DNA from: Verrucomicrobiota bacterium
Lineage (GTDB): Bacteria; Verrucomicrobiota; Verrucomicrobiia; Limisphaerales; J093
Assembly (NCBI GenBank): GCA_016871715.1
Contig: VHCO01000013.1
Coordinates: 1 to 64,000 of the forward strand
DNA: 64,000 bases
Reading direction: 5' to 3'
Shown: piece after piece, positions 16,299-24,205 of the stretch
Numbering within the stretch: the stretch's first letter is position 1
Layout: the number at the start of each line of letters is the position of its first letter
Notes under the pieces: generated by a model
Database searches by the model: none
What the model saw: only the letters and a program-made list of their open reading frames with translations
Told to the model about the DNA's origin: nothing
Program-made: the position numbers and the translations under genes

Positions 16299-17876
16299 AT
16301 GACAAAGACCCCTCTCTATACTGGGACGCGTGCTTGTTTCGGTTGTCCTTTGAACCGACGCAGTTTCTTGAGTCGTAGCGGAGCGGCCGTGGCTGGGGCG
16401 GCGAGTTTGCTGGCTGCGCCATCCTGGGCGCGAGGAGCGGAGGGTACGAGCCAGCCGCGGATTCGGATCGTCTACTCGCTGCACGGCGCGCAGCAGACGG
16501 GGCCAGATTGGCCGAACAAGGGTTTCGATTTTCAGCCGGTGATGGACCGGGTGGAGCGGGAGTTGCGCCAGCGTTGTCCACGGTTCGAGTTTGTGTCGGC
16601 GCTGGCCACGGGAGAGGAGCAGGCCCGCAAGTTGTTGGCCGAGGACCAGGCTGCGGGCGGCATCGATGGGTACTTGGTGTACCAGATGAACTGCTGGAAT
16701 CGAGTGGTGCAGACGCTGGCAACGTCGGGGAAGCCGGTGCTTTATGCGGATTTCCAGTATGGTGGCAGTGGCGGTTTCTTGGTGTACAACGCGGCGTTTT
16801 TGCGGGCGAAGTCGGCAAATGTCGGTTTTGTGGCCTCGTCGCGTCTCGAGGATTTGGCCGAGGCGGTGAAGTGTTTCGCGCTGGTGAAGCGCGGCGGGTC
16901 GACCCAGGAGTTTGTGGCGGCGACGGCCCAGGTGCGCCAGCGGCGGACGCCGCCGCCGGGCGAGATGCTTTGTCATGCGGACAACCTCAAGCCGTTGTCC
17001 ACGGGCGAGTGCCTGCGCCGCCTCAAGGAGTCGAAGATCCTGGCGGTGCGCAGTCAGGAGTCGGGTCCGGCGGCGCCGGCGATGGGGATGGCGGTACAGA
17101 ACGTGGCGTTTGCTGAGGTGAACGAGGCCTGGAAGGCGGCGGATCGGGACGAGGCGCAGGCGGTAGCGGACCGTTGGGAGAAGTCGGCGACGAAGGTCGA
17201 GGGGGTGAGCCGGGAGACGCTCGACAGTTCGGCGGCGATGTATTTGGGGATGAAGGCGGTCTTGAAGAAGCACGGCGCCAACGCCATCACGGTTAATTGT
17301 CTGGGTGGATTTTATGGCGGGCACATTCACGCGTATCCGTGTTTGGGCTTCTTCGAGTTGAACAACGAGGCGTTGGTGGGGGGGTGCGAATGCGACGTGC
17401 GTTCGACCGCCACCATGGTGGCGCTCACGGCGCTGACGCAGGGTAGGCCTGGTTACATTTCGGATCCGGTGATTGACACGGCCAAGCGGCAGATCATTTA
17501 CGCGCACTGTGTAGCTTCGAATCGGGTGTTTGGACCGCAAGGGCCGGTGAATCCGATCGAGATCTTGACTCACTCGGAGGATCGGCAGGGTGCGTCGGTG
17601 CGGTCGATCTTGCCGGTCGGGTACATGACGACCACGGTCGAGTTCGAGCAGAGCCGCAAGGAGGTGTTGCTGCATTTGGCCAAGGCGGTGGCCAACGACC
17701 CGGACGACCGGGCGTGCCGGACGAAGCTGTGCGCCGAGCCGGTGGGGGATCTTGAGAAGCTGTTTCGGGAATGGGACCAGTGGGGTTGGCATCGGGTGAC
17801 CTGCTATGGCGACTTGAAGGAACCGATCTACGCGTTGGCGGAGGCTTTGGGCTGGAAGGTGGTCGAGGAGGCGTAG
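16299..17876 (+). CDS. Tat-exported L-fucose/L-arabinose isomerase-like protein
   Basis: 525 residues. A twin-arginine signal (NRRSFLSRSGAAVAGAASLL, cleavage after ARGAE or nearby) directs folded export. The mature part has the L-fucose isomerase-like three-domain pattern: IDGYLVYQMNCWNR in the N domain, AITVNCLGGFYGG and a C-terminal HCVASNRVFGPQGP...TLTHSEDR-like segment (written EILTHSEDRQGAS here). Such proteins are widespread in Verrucomicrobiota and Planctomycetota. Isomerase activity is not proven, and an exported isomerase is odd. ATG 16299 (MTKTPLYTG) is preferred over TTG/GTG starts 8-9 codons upstream. Confidence 0.85.
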   Translation: MTKTPLYTGTRACFGCPLNRRSFLSRSGAAVAGAASLLAAPSWARGAEGTSQPRIRIVYSLHGAQQTGPDWPNKGFDFQPVMDRVERELRQRCPRFEFVSALATGEEQARKLLAEDQAAGGIDGYLVYQMNCWNRVVQTLATSGKPVLYADFQYGGSGGFLVYNAAFLRAKSANVGFVASSRLEDLAEAVKCFALVKRGGSTQEFVAATAQVRQRRTPPPGEMLCHADNLKPLSTGECLRRLKESKILAVRSQESGPAAPAMGMAVQNVAFAEVNEAWKAADRDEAQAVADRWEKSATKVEGVSRETLDSSAAMYLGMKAVLKKHGANAITVNCLGGFYGGHIHAYPCLGFFELNNEALVGGCECDVRSTATMVALTALTQGRPGYISDPVIDTAKRQIIYAHCVASNRVFGPQGPVNPIEILTHSEDRQGASVRSILPVGYMTTTVEFEQSRKEVLLHLAKAVANDPDDRACRTKLCAEPVGDLEKLFREWDQWGWHRVTCYGDLKEPIYALAEALGWKVVEEA

Positions 17877-17973
17877 GCCGGAGCTCCTGAGGGGTGCGGG
17901 TGGGCAAGCTAGGTGGGGGCGCATTGGAAAACCTGCTTTCGCAGCGAGCCGCTTCCGCATAGGCTGCCGGGGC

Positions 17974-18891
17974 GTGAAACCTAGTACACACAACCGGCCG
18001 GCGCGGCCTGGCCGCCGTGGTCGGGGGCGACGATCGCCGCCGCCGGTTCCGTGGCGGTTGGTGGTGAGCTTGGCGGTGGCGATGGTGGCGCTCGGGACGG
18101 TGGTCATGCTGCCGCCGGGTTGGTGGGAAGACCGGCTGCGACCGCGGGCAAGGCCTCGGTCGGCGACGCCCACGAACCTCGCGGTTGGCCCGGTCACGTC
18201 CGCCGCGCCCGCGACGGTACCTGCGGTTGCGACCCCGACGAACGTTGCCGCGGTCTCGTTAACGAACCGCCCGGCGACGCGGTCGCTGCCGGAAGCGGTT
18301 CTGGCCCTACCGCCTGAGGAGCGGGCGATCGCACTGTTGAGCCAGGGGAACCGGTTGTTGAGGGTTGGGCAGGCGGCTGAGGCGGAGTGGTTGTATCGGC
18401 AGGCTGCGGACCTGACGCCGGAAGACGAGGATGTGTTTTACAACTTGGGCATTTCGTTGGCGCGCCAAGGGCGGACCAACGAGGCGATCCAGGCGTATGA
18501 GCGGGCCTTGACGCTTTTCCCTGAGTATGCCGAGGTGCATAACAACTATGGGAATCTGCTCGTGGACCTTGGGCGGTTAGACGAAGGGGTGGAACATTTC
18601 GAACAGGCGCTCGAGACGTTGCCGGACTACGCAGTGGCTCACAACAACCTGGGCAACGCGTTGCTGAGACAAGGCAAGGCGGACGCGGCGCTCGATCGGT
18701 TCACGCGGGCGGTGCAACTGGACACGAACTATTGGCAAGCGCACTTCAACCTGGGGAATCTTCTTGCCAATCGGCAGCGGTCGGCGGAGGCGGCGGCGCA
18801 TTTCCGGGAGGTACTGCGGCTGCAGCCGGAGTTTACGCCCGCGCGCACGGCGCTCGAGGGGGCGGCTCCCGCGACCGTGCCCGAGCCATGA
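17974..18891 (+). CDS. Membrane-anchored tetratricopeptide-repeat protein
   Basis: 305 residues with a GTG start. A basic cytoplasmic tail (residues 1-27, Arg-rich) precedes one membrane helix (LVVSLAVAMVALGTVVMLPP), then a Pro/Thr/Ala-rich linker, then about five TPR units from residue 115 on, each with the W/Y-G-A-Y-P spacing (e.g. YNLGISLARQGRTNEAIQAY, HNNLGNALLRQGKADAALDR). TPRs mediate protein-protein contacts, and here they would lie in the periplasm. The partner is unknown. It ends 63 bases before recF on the same strand. Confidence 0.87.
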   Translation: MKPSTHNRPARPGRRGRGRRSPPPVPWRLVVSLAVAMVALGTVVMLPPGWWEDRLRPRARPRSATPTNLAVGPVTSAAPATVPAVATPTNVAAVSLTNRPATRSLPEAVLALPPEERAIALLSQGNRLLRVGQAAEAEWLYRQAADLTPEDEDVFYNLGISLARQGRTNEAIQAYERALTLFPEYAEVHNNYGNLLVDLGRLDEGVEHFEQALETLPDYAVAHNNLGNALLRQGKADAALDRFTRAVQLDTNYWQAHFNLGNLLANRQRSAEAAAHFREVLRLQPEFTPARTALEGAAPATVPEP

Positions 18892-18954
18892 CTGCGAGAC
18901 TGGTAGGGGGCCGGTGGCGGTGTGTGTGGAGTCTAGCCTAGCGGGTTTTAGGCT

Positions 18955-20043
18955 GTGCATCTGACGCGTTTACGGCTTCGCAGCTTCCGCAACTACGGGC
19001 GGTTGGAGGCGGAGTTTGGGCCTGGGTTTCACGTGTTGCTCGGGGGCAATGCGCAGGGGAAGACGAACCTGCTCGAGGCGATCTATCTGTTGGCGACGCT
19101 GCGGTCGTTTCGGGGGGTGGGTGGGGCGCAGATGGTGCGGCACGGGGACAAGGGCTATTTTGTGGGCGGGCAGGTGCTCGGTCAGGGCGCGCATGCGATG
19201 CGGATGTACTGGTCGCCGAGCGAGCGGCGGTTGAGCTTGGACGGTCAGCCGGTGCGCAAGCTGACAGACTACCTCGGGACGCTGCGCGCGGTGGTGTTCT
19301 GCACCGAAGATCTCCAGCTTGTGAAGGGGCCCGGGACGCGGCGGCGGCGGTTCCTGGACTTGCTGTTGGCGCAGACCGACGCGGGTTACTTGCCGTTGCT
19401 GCAGCGGTACACGCGAGCGTTGCGGTCGCGCAATCTCGTGCTCAAGGCGCGGTTGGTGGATGAGGCGTTGCTCGAGAGTTTCACGCGGGATGTGGTGGGT
19501 GTGGGCACCCAACTGACCCAACTCCGGCGCGAGTTGGTGCCGCGGTTTTCGCCGCTGGTGCGGTTGGCCTATCGGCGGATCGCGCACGGCGCCGAGGAGT
19601 TGCGAGTCGAGTATCGACCGAGCGTGAAGCAGGACTTCGCCGTCGAGTTGGCGCAAGCGCGAGGGCGTGAGCGGACCTACCGCACGACGCTGGTGGGGCC
19701 GCACCGGGATGAGCTGCAATTGTTGCTGGACGACCGGCCAGCAGTTCAATACGGGAGCGAAGGCCAGAAGCGGACGTTGGCGATCGCGCTCAAGACGGCC
19801 CAAGCCGAGTATGTGGGCGGGCGGCACGGGACACCGCCGGTGCTGTTGATCGACGATGTGATGGGCGAGTTGGATGCGCGACGGCGCCAGGGCTTGTTGC
19901 CGTTGCTCGAGCGGGCGCATCAGGCCAGCGGCCAGGTCTTCATGACGTGCACGGAAGTGAATTGGCCAGAGGAACTCGGGTCGCGGCTGCAACGCTGGGA
20001 GGTGAAAGCGGGCACGATCGAGGCCGATCGGTTGGTGCGCTGA
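18955..20043 (+). CDS. recF: DNA replication and repair protein RecF
   Basis: 362 residues, standard length. RecF is an SMC-like ATPase that helps load RecA at gapped DNA. The start LTRLRLRSFRNYGRLEAEFG, Walker A GGNAQGKTNLLEAIYLL, ABC-type signature region YGSEGQKRTLAIALK and Walker B LLIDDVMGELDARRRQ are all present. GTG 18955 is the only start that keeps the complete first strand. In many bacteria recF follows dnaA-dnaN. Here it follows a TPR gene, so the replication-origin arrangement is not conserved in this window. Confidence 0.96.
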   Translation: MHLTRLRLRSFRNYGRLEAEFGPGFHVLLGGNAQGKTNLLEAIYLLATLRSFRGVGGAQMVRHGDKGYFVGGQVLGQGAHAMRMYWSPSERRLSLDGQPVRKLTDYLGTLRAVVFCTEDLQLVKGPGTRRRRFLDLLLAQTDAGYLPLLQRYTRALRSRNLVLKARLVDEALLESFTRDVVGVGTQLTQLRRELVPRFSPLVRLAYRRIAHGAEELRVEYRPSVKQDFAVELAQARGRERTYRTTLVGPHRDELQLLLDDRPAVQYGSEGQKRTLAIALKTAQAEYVGGRHGTPPVLLIDDVMGELDARRRQGLLPLLERAHQASGQVFMTCTEVNWPEELGSRLQRWEVKAGTIEADRLVR

Positions 20044-20145
20044 GCGCTGAGGGGTGGGTCGTCGGAGCCGGAAGCAGCTCTTGGTCGAGGCCGCCTTCGC
20101 CTGGCGCGAACGGCAGCGGGCCCAGGCCAAGGCCCATGGGACGGA
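20044..20145. other. Short gap after recF
   Basis: An open frame begins at 20054 (MGRRSRKQLLVEAAFAWRER) and runs into the antisense of the next gene. The first 30 codons look protein-like but I cannot assign them. A decayed or frameshifted small gene downstream of recF is possible. Confidence 0.25.
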
Positions 20146-21309
20146 TCAACGCCACGCTCGAGTCGCAGCGCCGGCCTGGGTGGACTCGAGGAGCCGGCGC
20201 GCGTTCTCTCGACGCAGCGCCTGGGCTGGCGCTGGGTCCAGGGCGGATTCTCTGAGTTTAAGCAGCGCCGATTCGAAATAGAACAGGGGCGCGTGCGACC
20301 CGAACAGGACGCGGGAAACCGGTACCTGCGCCAGGAGGTTCTCGAGGCCGCCGACGCCCTCGAGCATCGCGATCTCGACGTAGACCTCGCCCGCCGCTAG
20401 CAGGGCTTGCAGTGCTCGACCGCGCACAGTCCGGAGCGCGTTGAGCAGCACAAGCTTGAGCCCGGAAGTTTGGCTGACGAGCTGGGCGAGCGGGGCGGGG
20501 TCGACCGGCTCGACCTGCAGCCGGGGGTGCATCATGCGTTCGTCTTCCATCACCAACGCCAGTTGCACGATCAGACCGCGTTGGGTCGCCGCCTCGAGCA
20601 GGCGCGCGAAAACGGGTTCATCCAGCCGGTAACCGTGATAATTCGGATGCAACCGGATGCCCGGCATGCCGTGGTCCTCAGCGCAGCGACGCAACTCTTC
20701 CTCCCAGTCCGGCAGGGTCGGGTTGATCGACCCGAAAGGCACCAGCACGCCGCGCCTATGTCGTCGACATGCTCGGGTCAGGCGCGCGTTGACCGCGGCG
20801 ATGTCCTTGTGCAGGAGCCCCTCGAAGCTACCTGCCCAGGCTTGGCTCACGTTATGGCGGCGGAGTTTCGTCATCAGCGCGTTCGGTTCGTCTCCGGGGA
20901 GCCGTCGCGTCGGCCATTGGCCCAGGTTCACGTTCGCGTCGATCAAGCCTGAGTCCGGGCGAGGCTGCGAGCCGGCGGCCTGCACCTTGGGCCTCAGGCT
21001 GCTGAGGGCCGCAGCGGCCATTAGAATCCGAAGGAAACCGCGCCGGTGGAGTGAGGTCAAACTAGAGGGGCGACTGACGGATGAGAGTGCGAGATAGCCA
21101 TGAGCCTGCGGGTAGGGGTAGGGCGCGCAGTCCTCTGCGCGCCGCCAAGCGCTGTGGGCACAGGAGGCCGCCGCGGCGCGCAGCGGAGTGCGCGCCCTAG
21201 CGTCAATCAGTCCATAGCCGTAGTTTCCGAGTAGTTTCTGGTAGCCCGGGGTTTCGCTGGTCTGGCGGTGCCGGTGTCCTTGCGGGGTCGGGCGCAGCAT
21301 CTTCTTCAT
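20146..21309 (-). CDS. Amidohydrolase-family protein, Tat signal preceded by a repeat-encoded extension
   Basis: 387 codons from ATG 21309, which overlaps the upstream stop codon as ATGA. Residues 37-64 are encoded by a dispersed palindromic element ([11 protein letters not shown]...EDCAPY). A twin-arginine signal (LHRRGFLRILMAAAALSSL) only begins near residue 87, so export would need initiation at the in-frame TTG 21060 (MTSLHRRGFLRIL, 304 residues). The catalytic part is an amidohydrolase-2-like barrel: SGLIDANVNLGQWPTRRLPG, GIRLHPNYHGYRLD, VLFGSHAPLFY. Metal ligands are partly replaced (DANVN where most have DxHxH), so activity may be altered. It pairs with the neighbouring amidohydrolase. 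Confidence 0.78.
   Translation of the reverse strand: MKKMLRPTPQGHRHRQTSETPGYQKLLGNYGYGLIDARARTPLRAAAASCAHSAWRRAEDCAPYPYPQAHGYLALSSVSRPSSLTSLHRRGFLRILMAAAALSSLRPKVQAAGSQPRPDSGLIDANVNLGQWPTRRLPGDEPNALMTKLRRHNVSQAWAGSFEGLLHKDIAAVNARLTRACRRHRRGVLVPFGSINPTLPDWEEELRRCAEDHGMPGIRLHPNYHGYRLDEPVFARLLEAATQRGLIVQLALVMEDERMMHPRLQVEPVDPAPLAQLVSQTSGLKLVLLNALRTVRGRALQALLAAGEVYVEIAMLEGVGGLENLLAQVPVSRVLFGSHAPLFYFESALLKLRESALDPAPAQALRRENARRLLESTQAGAATRAWR
21119..21199 (-). repeat. Palindromic dispersed element, copy A (inside an open reading frame)
   Basis: Arms TAGGGCGCGCAGTCCTCTGC... and ...GCAGCGGAGTGCGCGCCCTA form an imperfect inverted repeat of about 26 bp around a 30-base asymmetric centre. On the minus strand it is read in frame within the first 65 codons of the amidohydrolase gene. 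Confidence 0.85.
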
Positions 21310-22091
21310 ACTCGGATCCCTTTTGTCGCGAGGATGGGCCGTAGCAGTCGCCTGAGGTTCTCGCCAAGGATGAGGCGCTTGGCCGCGGGGGGAATGTCGG
21401 CGCCGTGGACCTTCGCCAGTTGCGAGGCAAAACTGCGTCCACCGGCGTCGCTACCGTAGAGCACGCGTTCGGCGCCGAGCTCGCGCACGGCCATCTCGGT
21501 GAAGCCCGCCGTAGGATCGCCGCCAGCCAGATCGGCATACACATTCCGATGCGGTCGGATGGCGCGCAAACCAAGTTCCCAATCGCCACCGGCATGCCCG
21601 CAGATGAGGGTGGCCTGGGGATGGCGAGCCGCCAGTTCGGCCAGGTCCATGGGCGTGGATTCACCAGGCAGGTTGCCGGTGATCTTGAGCCAGGTGTGCT
21701 GGAAAACGATCGCCTTCAGCTCGGTTGCGCGGGCGACGAGCGGGTCGAGCTCGGGCGCATTGCAGCGCTGGGCGACCCAGAGTTTCACGCCGACCATGGG
21801 CCCGTCCCGCACGCACCGGTTCAGTTCGTCCAGGCTGGCTTGGGTGTGCTTCGGGTTTAGATAAACGAAGCCGAAGGCGCGATCGGGGAAATGCTGCAGC
21901 GCTCGGAGCACCTCGTCGTTCTCCCGCCGCATCTTCTCGGGGGACGGATCGTAACTCCACTCGAGGCCCATGAAGACGCACAGGCGCGCAATGCCCAAGC
22001 GGTCGGCATACTCGAGCAAACGCTCCAGGCGCGCCTCTGGGGTGGCGCCCGGCACTCCGCTCAGATGGCAGTGGAGGTCCCAGATGTCCAT
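21306..22091 (-). CDS. Amidohydrolase (metal-dependent hydrolase) family protein
   Basis: 261 residues from ATG 22091. A GTG at 22160 would add 23 residues and overlap the upstream stop codon. It begins MDIWDLHCHLSGVPG, giving the HxH metal pair. Further barrel motifs are GFVYLNPKHTQASLDEL, AIVFQHTWLKITG, ATLICGHAGGDWELG and the terminal metal Asp in VLYGSDAGGRSFASQ. This is a complete amidohydrolase-2 active site. The protein is cytoplasmic, with no signal peptide. The next gene starts in ATGA overlap, so the catalytic protein and its exported-type relative are probably made together. Substrate unknown. Confidence 0.86.
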   Translation of the reverse strand: MDIWDLHCHLSGVPGATPEARLERLLEYADRLGIARLCVFMGLEWSYDPSPEKMRRENDEVLRALQHFPDRAFGFVYLNPKHTQASLDELNRCVRDGPMVGVKLWVAQRCNAPELDPLVARATELKAIVFQHTWLKITGNLPGESTPMDLAELAARHPQATLICGHAGGDWELGLRAIRPHRNVYADLAGGDPTAGFTEMAVRELGAERVLYGSDAGGRSFASQLAKVHGADIPPAAKRLILGENLRRLLRPILATKGIRV

Positions 22092-22156
22092 GCGTACCGT
22101 GTTGAAGGCGGCCGGGAAGGGAGCGGCGGAAGCCACTTCGGCATCAACCGGCCGGC

Positions 22157-22906
22157 TCACTCTCGATCCGGGTCGACTCCGAGTCGGCGGAGCTTCTCGG
22201 CCAGTCGAGCGGCTCGGGTGTCGGCAGCCTCTGCCCGTTGGCGTTCCTGCTCCGCCCGTTGGCCTGCCTGGGCGGCACGCTGGCGTTCCTGTTCAGCCCG
22301 CTGGCGTTCCTGTTCAGCCCGCTTGAGCAGTTCCGTGTGCGTCTCGAAGGCCGTCCCGTCGGGGCGCTCGACTTTCAGGCCCTCGGTGCTTGGCCAAAAC
22401 CGAACCTTCAATCGTGGGCTTTGGTAACCCTCGAGGTGGGTTACCGGTTCGAGGGCTTCCCCGCGCCGCAGCCACGCCCGGAGTTCGTGCTTCTCCGGAT
22501 CGTAAACGTAGTATTCCTCGATGCCGTAGCGGGTGTAGGCGTTGAACTTGTCGAGCAGTTCGAGGGCGGTGTTATTGGGCGAGAGCACCTCGAAGACCAC
22601 TTGAGGGGCGATCCCGCCTTCCTCCCACTGTTTGTAACAGCCGCGATAACCCATCGGCCGACCAAAGGCGACCATCGCGTCCGGCGCAAATGCGATGTCC
22701 ACCCGGCCCTCGACCGGGTACCAGAGCAGATCGCCGGCGACAAAGACATTGGGATCTTCGGCAAAAAGGGCCTTGAGATTCTCGACCAGGAGCACGATCC
22801 ACTTGAACTGCTCGGTGTTCTCAGCCATGGGTTTCCCGTCGCTCTCCGGGTAGTAGACCTCCCCCGGTTTGGGCCAGGTGCGAAAGGTGGGCGCGTTGAC
22901 CGGCAT
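22157..22906 (-). CDS. Uma2-family (DUF820) putative endonuclease with coiled-coil tail
   Basis: 249 residues. The Uma2 fold is a PD-(D/E)XK restriction-endonuclease-like domain: VFVAGDLLWYPVEGRVDIAF (the first acidic positions), GIAPQVVFEVLSPNNTALEL (the ExxS core), YVYDPEKHELRAWLR. The last 60 residues are an Arg/Glu/Gln heptad coiled coil built from repeats of RAEQERQ. Uma2 proteins are abundant in cyanobacteria and other multi-copy genomes, and their role is unknown. ATG 22906. The stop overlaps an in-frame GTG of the next gene. Confidence 0.9.
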   Translation of the reverse strand: MPVNAPTFRTWPKPGEVYYPESDGKPMAENTEQFKWIVLLVENLKALFAEDPNVFVAGDLLWYPVEGRVDIAFAPDAMVAFGRPMGYRGCYKQWEEGGIAPQVVFEVLSPNNTALELLDKFNAYTRYGIEEYYVYDPEKHELRAWLRRGEALEPVTHLEGYQSPRLKVRFWPSTEGLKVERPDGTAFETHTELLKRAEQERQRAEQERQRAAQAGQRAEQERQRAEAADTRAARLAEKLRRLGVDPDRE

Positions 22907-23244
22907 GGGATATAAAGCTAGGTCCCTGGCTGCTGGGGGGCAAGCGCAATTGAGAAGCGGATCAGACGAACAGACGAAGCACCCCCCTCGCTCGGTGATC
23001 GAACTGTCGACGCGATACCCAGCAGCCCGGGGTGCACCGAGTTGGGCTTCGCAGCGGACCCTTGCCCGCGGATACCACTACCGCGTGCCCACGCCCGCCG
23101 TCAGCACGGGCCCCTGCAGCTTGAGTGGCGGCTCCATCCGGCTTCGGCAAAAGGCCGAGTCGCTTAACTCAGCACCGAGCAGCAAAGAAACCGATTGGCG
23201 AGTTGGGGGAAGCCGGGGTGTGTGCGCTGCCCGAGGTACTCTGG
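22907..23244. other. Gene-free stretch
   Basis: About 340 bases between two leftward genes. Apart from TTTATAT just before the Uma2 start on the minus strand, which could be part of a -10 box, I see no coding frame, repeat or RNA gene. Confidence 0.4.
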
Positions 23245-24201
23245 TCATGTCGTCCCGCCGGCGTGCCCAATGCTGAACGAGTACGAAGCACCGCGTCGGC
23301 TTGCGGGATCGAGCTGTCGTTGGATGTCGTCGCGGGTCTTGCGATCCAGCCTTGACCAGGTATCGCAAGCCTCATGGTCCTCGTCGAACCCATTGCCGCA
23401 CAGAATCCCGATCAAGTTTGAGATGACGTAGCGGGTGTGGCCCTTGTCCGGACGCTGGAGCTTGTCCCACAGGAAGACGCGCGCCGAAAGGCCCACTCGG
23501 GCGAGCGGCTTCTCCAAATCCCGGAACCGCCCTCTCCAGTAATCGCACCCTCTGTCCCGCTGATCGTGGCTATCCTCGTACCACACCCGATGGAGTTGAA
23601 TGAGAGGCGGACATTCAGCGCGTCGGCAGGCCAGGAGCAACTCGACGAATCTGGCATAGCGCCTCTTGCTCGGATCGAGATGCGGATCGATGAACATCAG
23701 GTGTGTCGCGTGTCGGAGCACGAGGTCAAGGTGACGCAGGTAATCACCGGTGGTTCGGTTCAAAATGACCGACTCACGACGATCCTGCCACCACGGACTG
23801 TTGCTGAGATGGCCAATCCGCGCCACCAACGCTTCTTGAGTGAATTGATCACCAAGCGCATCGCTGACCACGATCCCGGTCAGCGGTTGTTGCCGGTCTG
23901 ACGCCAACGACTCACGGCACCAGTCGGCCTCCTGCTGCGGGGGGGTGGACAACGCTGCCGGTGCCAAGACCAGACGCCCCTGCTTCTGGAGCTTGTGGAC
24001 CAATTCGAGGCCGCGTCGGTGCCACCGCCCCGAATTGTCCAGGAGATGGGCGAGCCAGTCTCCGTCTCGTAGATCCCGGACCAGACCCTGGCTCAGCAGC
24101 GCTTCCTTCACATGCGTCAAGCGGATGTCGCAAACCTCCTCCGACGAGTAGCTCGCAGCCGCAAAGATCTCGGGAGTCAGGCAGTATTCCCCAAGGAGCA
24201 T
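23245..24201 (-). CDS. Uncharacterised partner of the ATPase, possibly phospholipase-D-like
   Basis: 318 residues from ATG 24201, four bases after the ATPase stop codon. The N-terminal third is helical (VCDIRLTHVKEALLSQGLVR, SGRWHRRGLELVHKLQKQGR). The C-terminal half has HATHLMFIDPHLDPSKRRYA and GHTRYVISNLIGILCGNGFD. An H-x-R-Y-x-I segment followed by a Gly-rich strand and acidic pair is reminiscent of the single PLD-like motif of MIT_C-type domains, but this is only a resemblance. No signal peptide or membrane helix is present. Tight coupling to an OLD-like/DUF3696 ATPase suggests an effector of a two-gene defence or conflict system. Confidence 0.72.
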   Translation of the reverse strand: MLLGEYCLTPEIFAAASYSSEEVCDIRLTHVKEALLSQGLVRDLRDGDWLAHLLDNSGRWHRRGLELVHKLQKQGRLVLAPAALSTPPQQEADWCRESLASDRQQPLTGIVVSDALGDQFTQEALVARIGHLSNSPWWQDRRESVILNRTTGDYLRHLDLVLRHATHLMFIDPHLDPSKRRYARFVELLLACRRAECPPLIQLHRVWYEDSHDQRDRGCDYWRGRFRDLEKPLARVGLSARVFLWDKLQRPDKGHTRYVISNLIGILCGNGFDEDHEACDTWSRLDRKTRDDIQRQLDPASRRGASYSFSIGHAGGTT

Positions 24202-24205
24202 AGCC

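Noticed and set aside
15864-18197. 777-codon open frame on the minus strand
   Set aside because: Antisense to the Tat-exported isomerase-like gene and its leader. Arg/His-rich composition with no domain.
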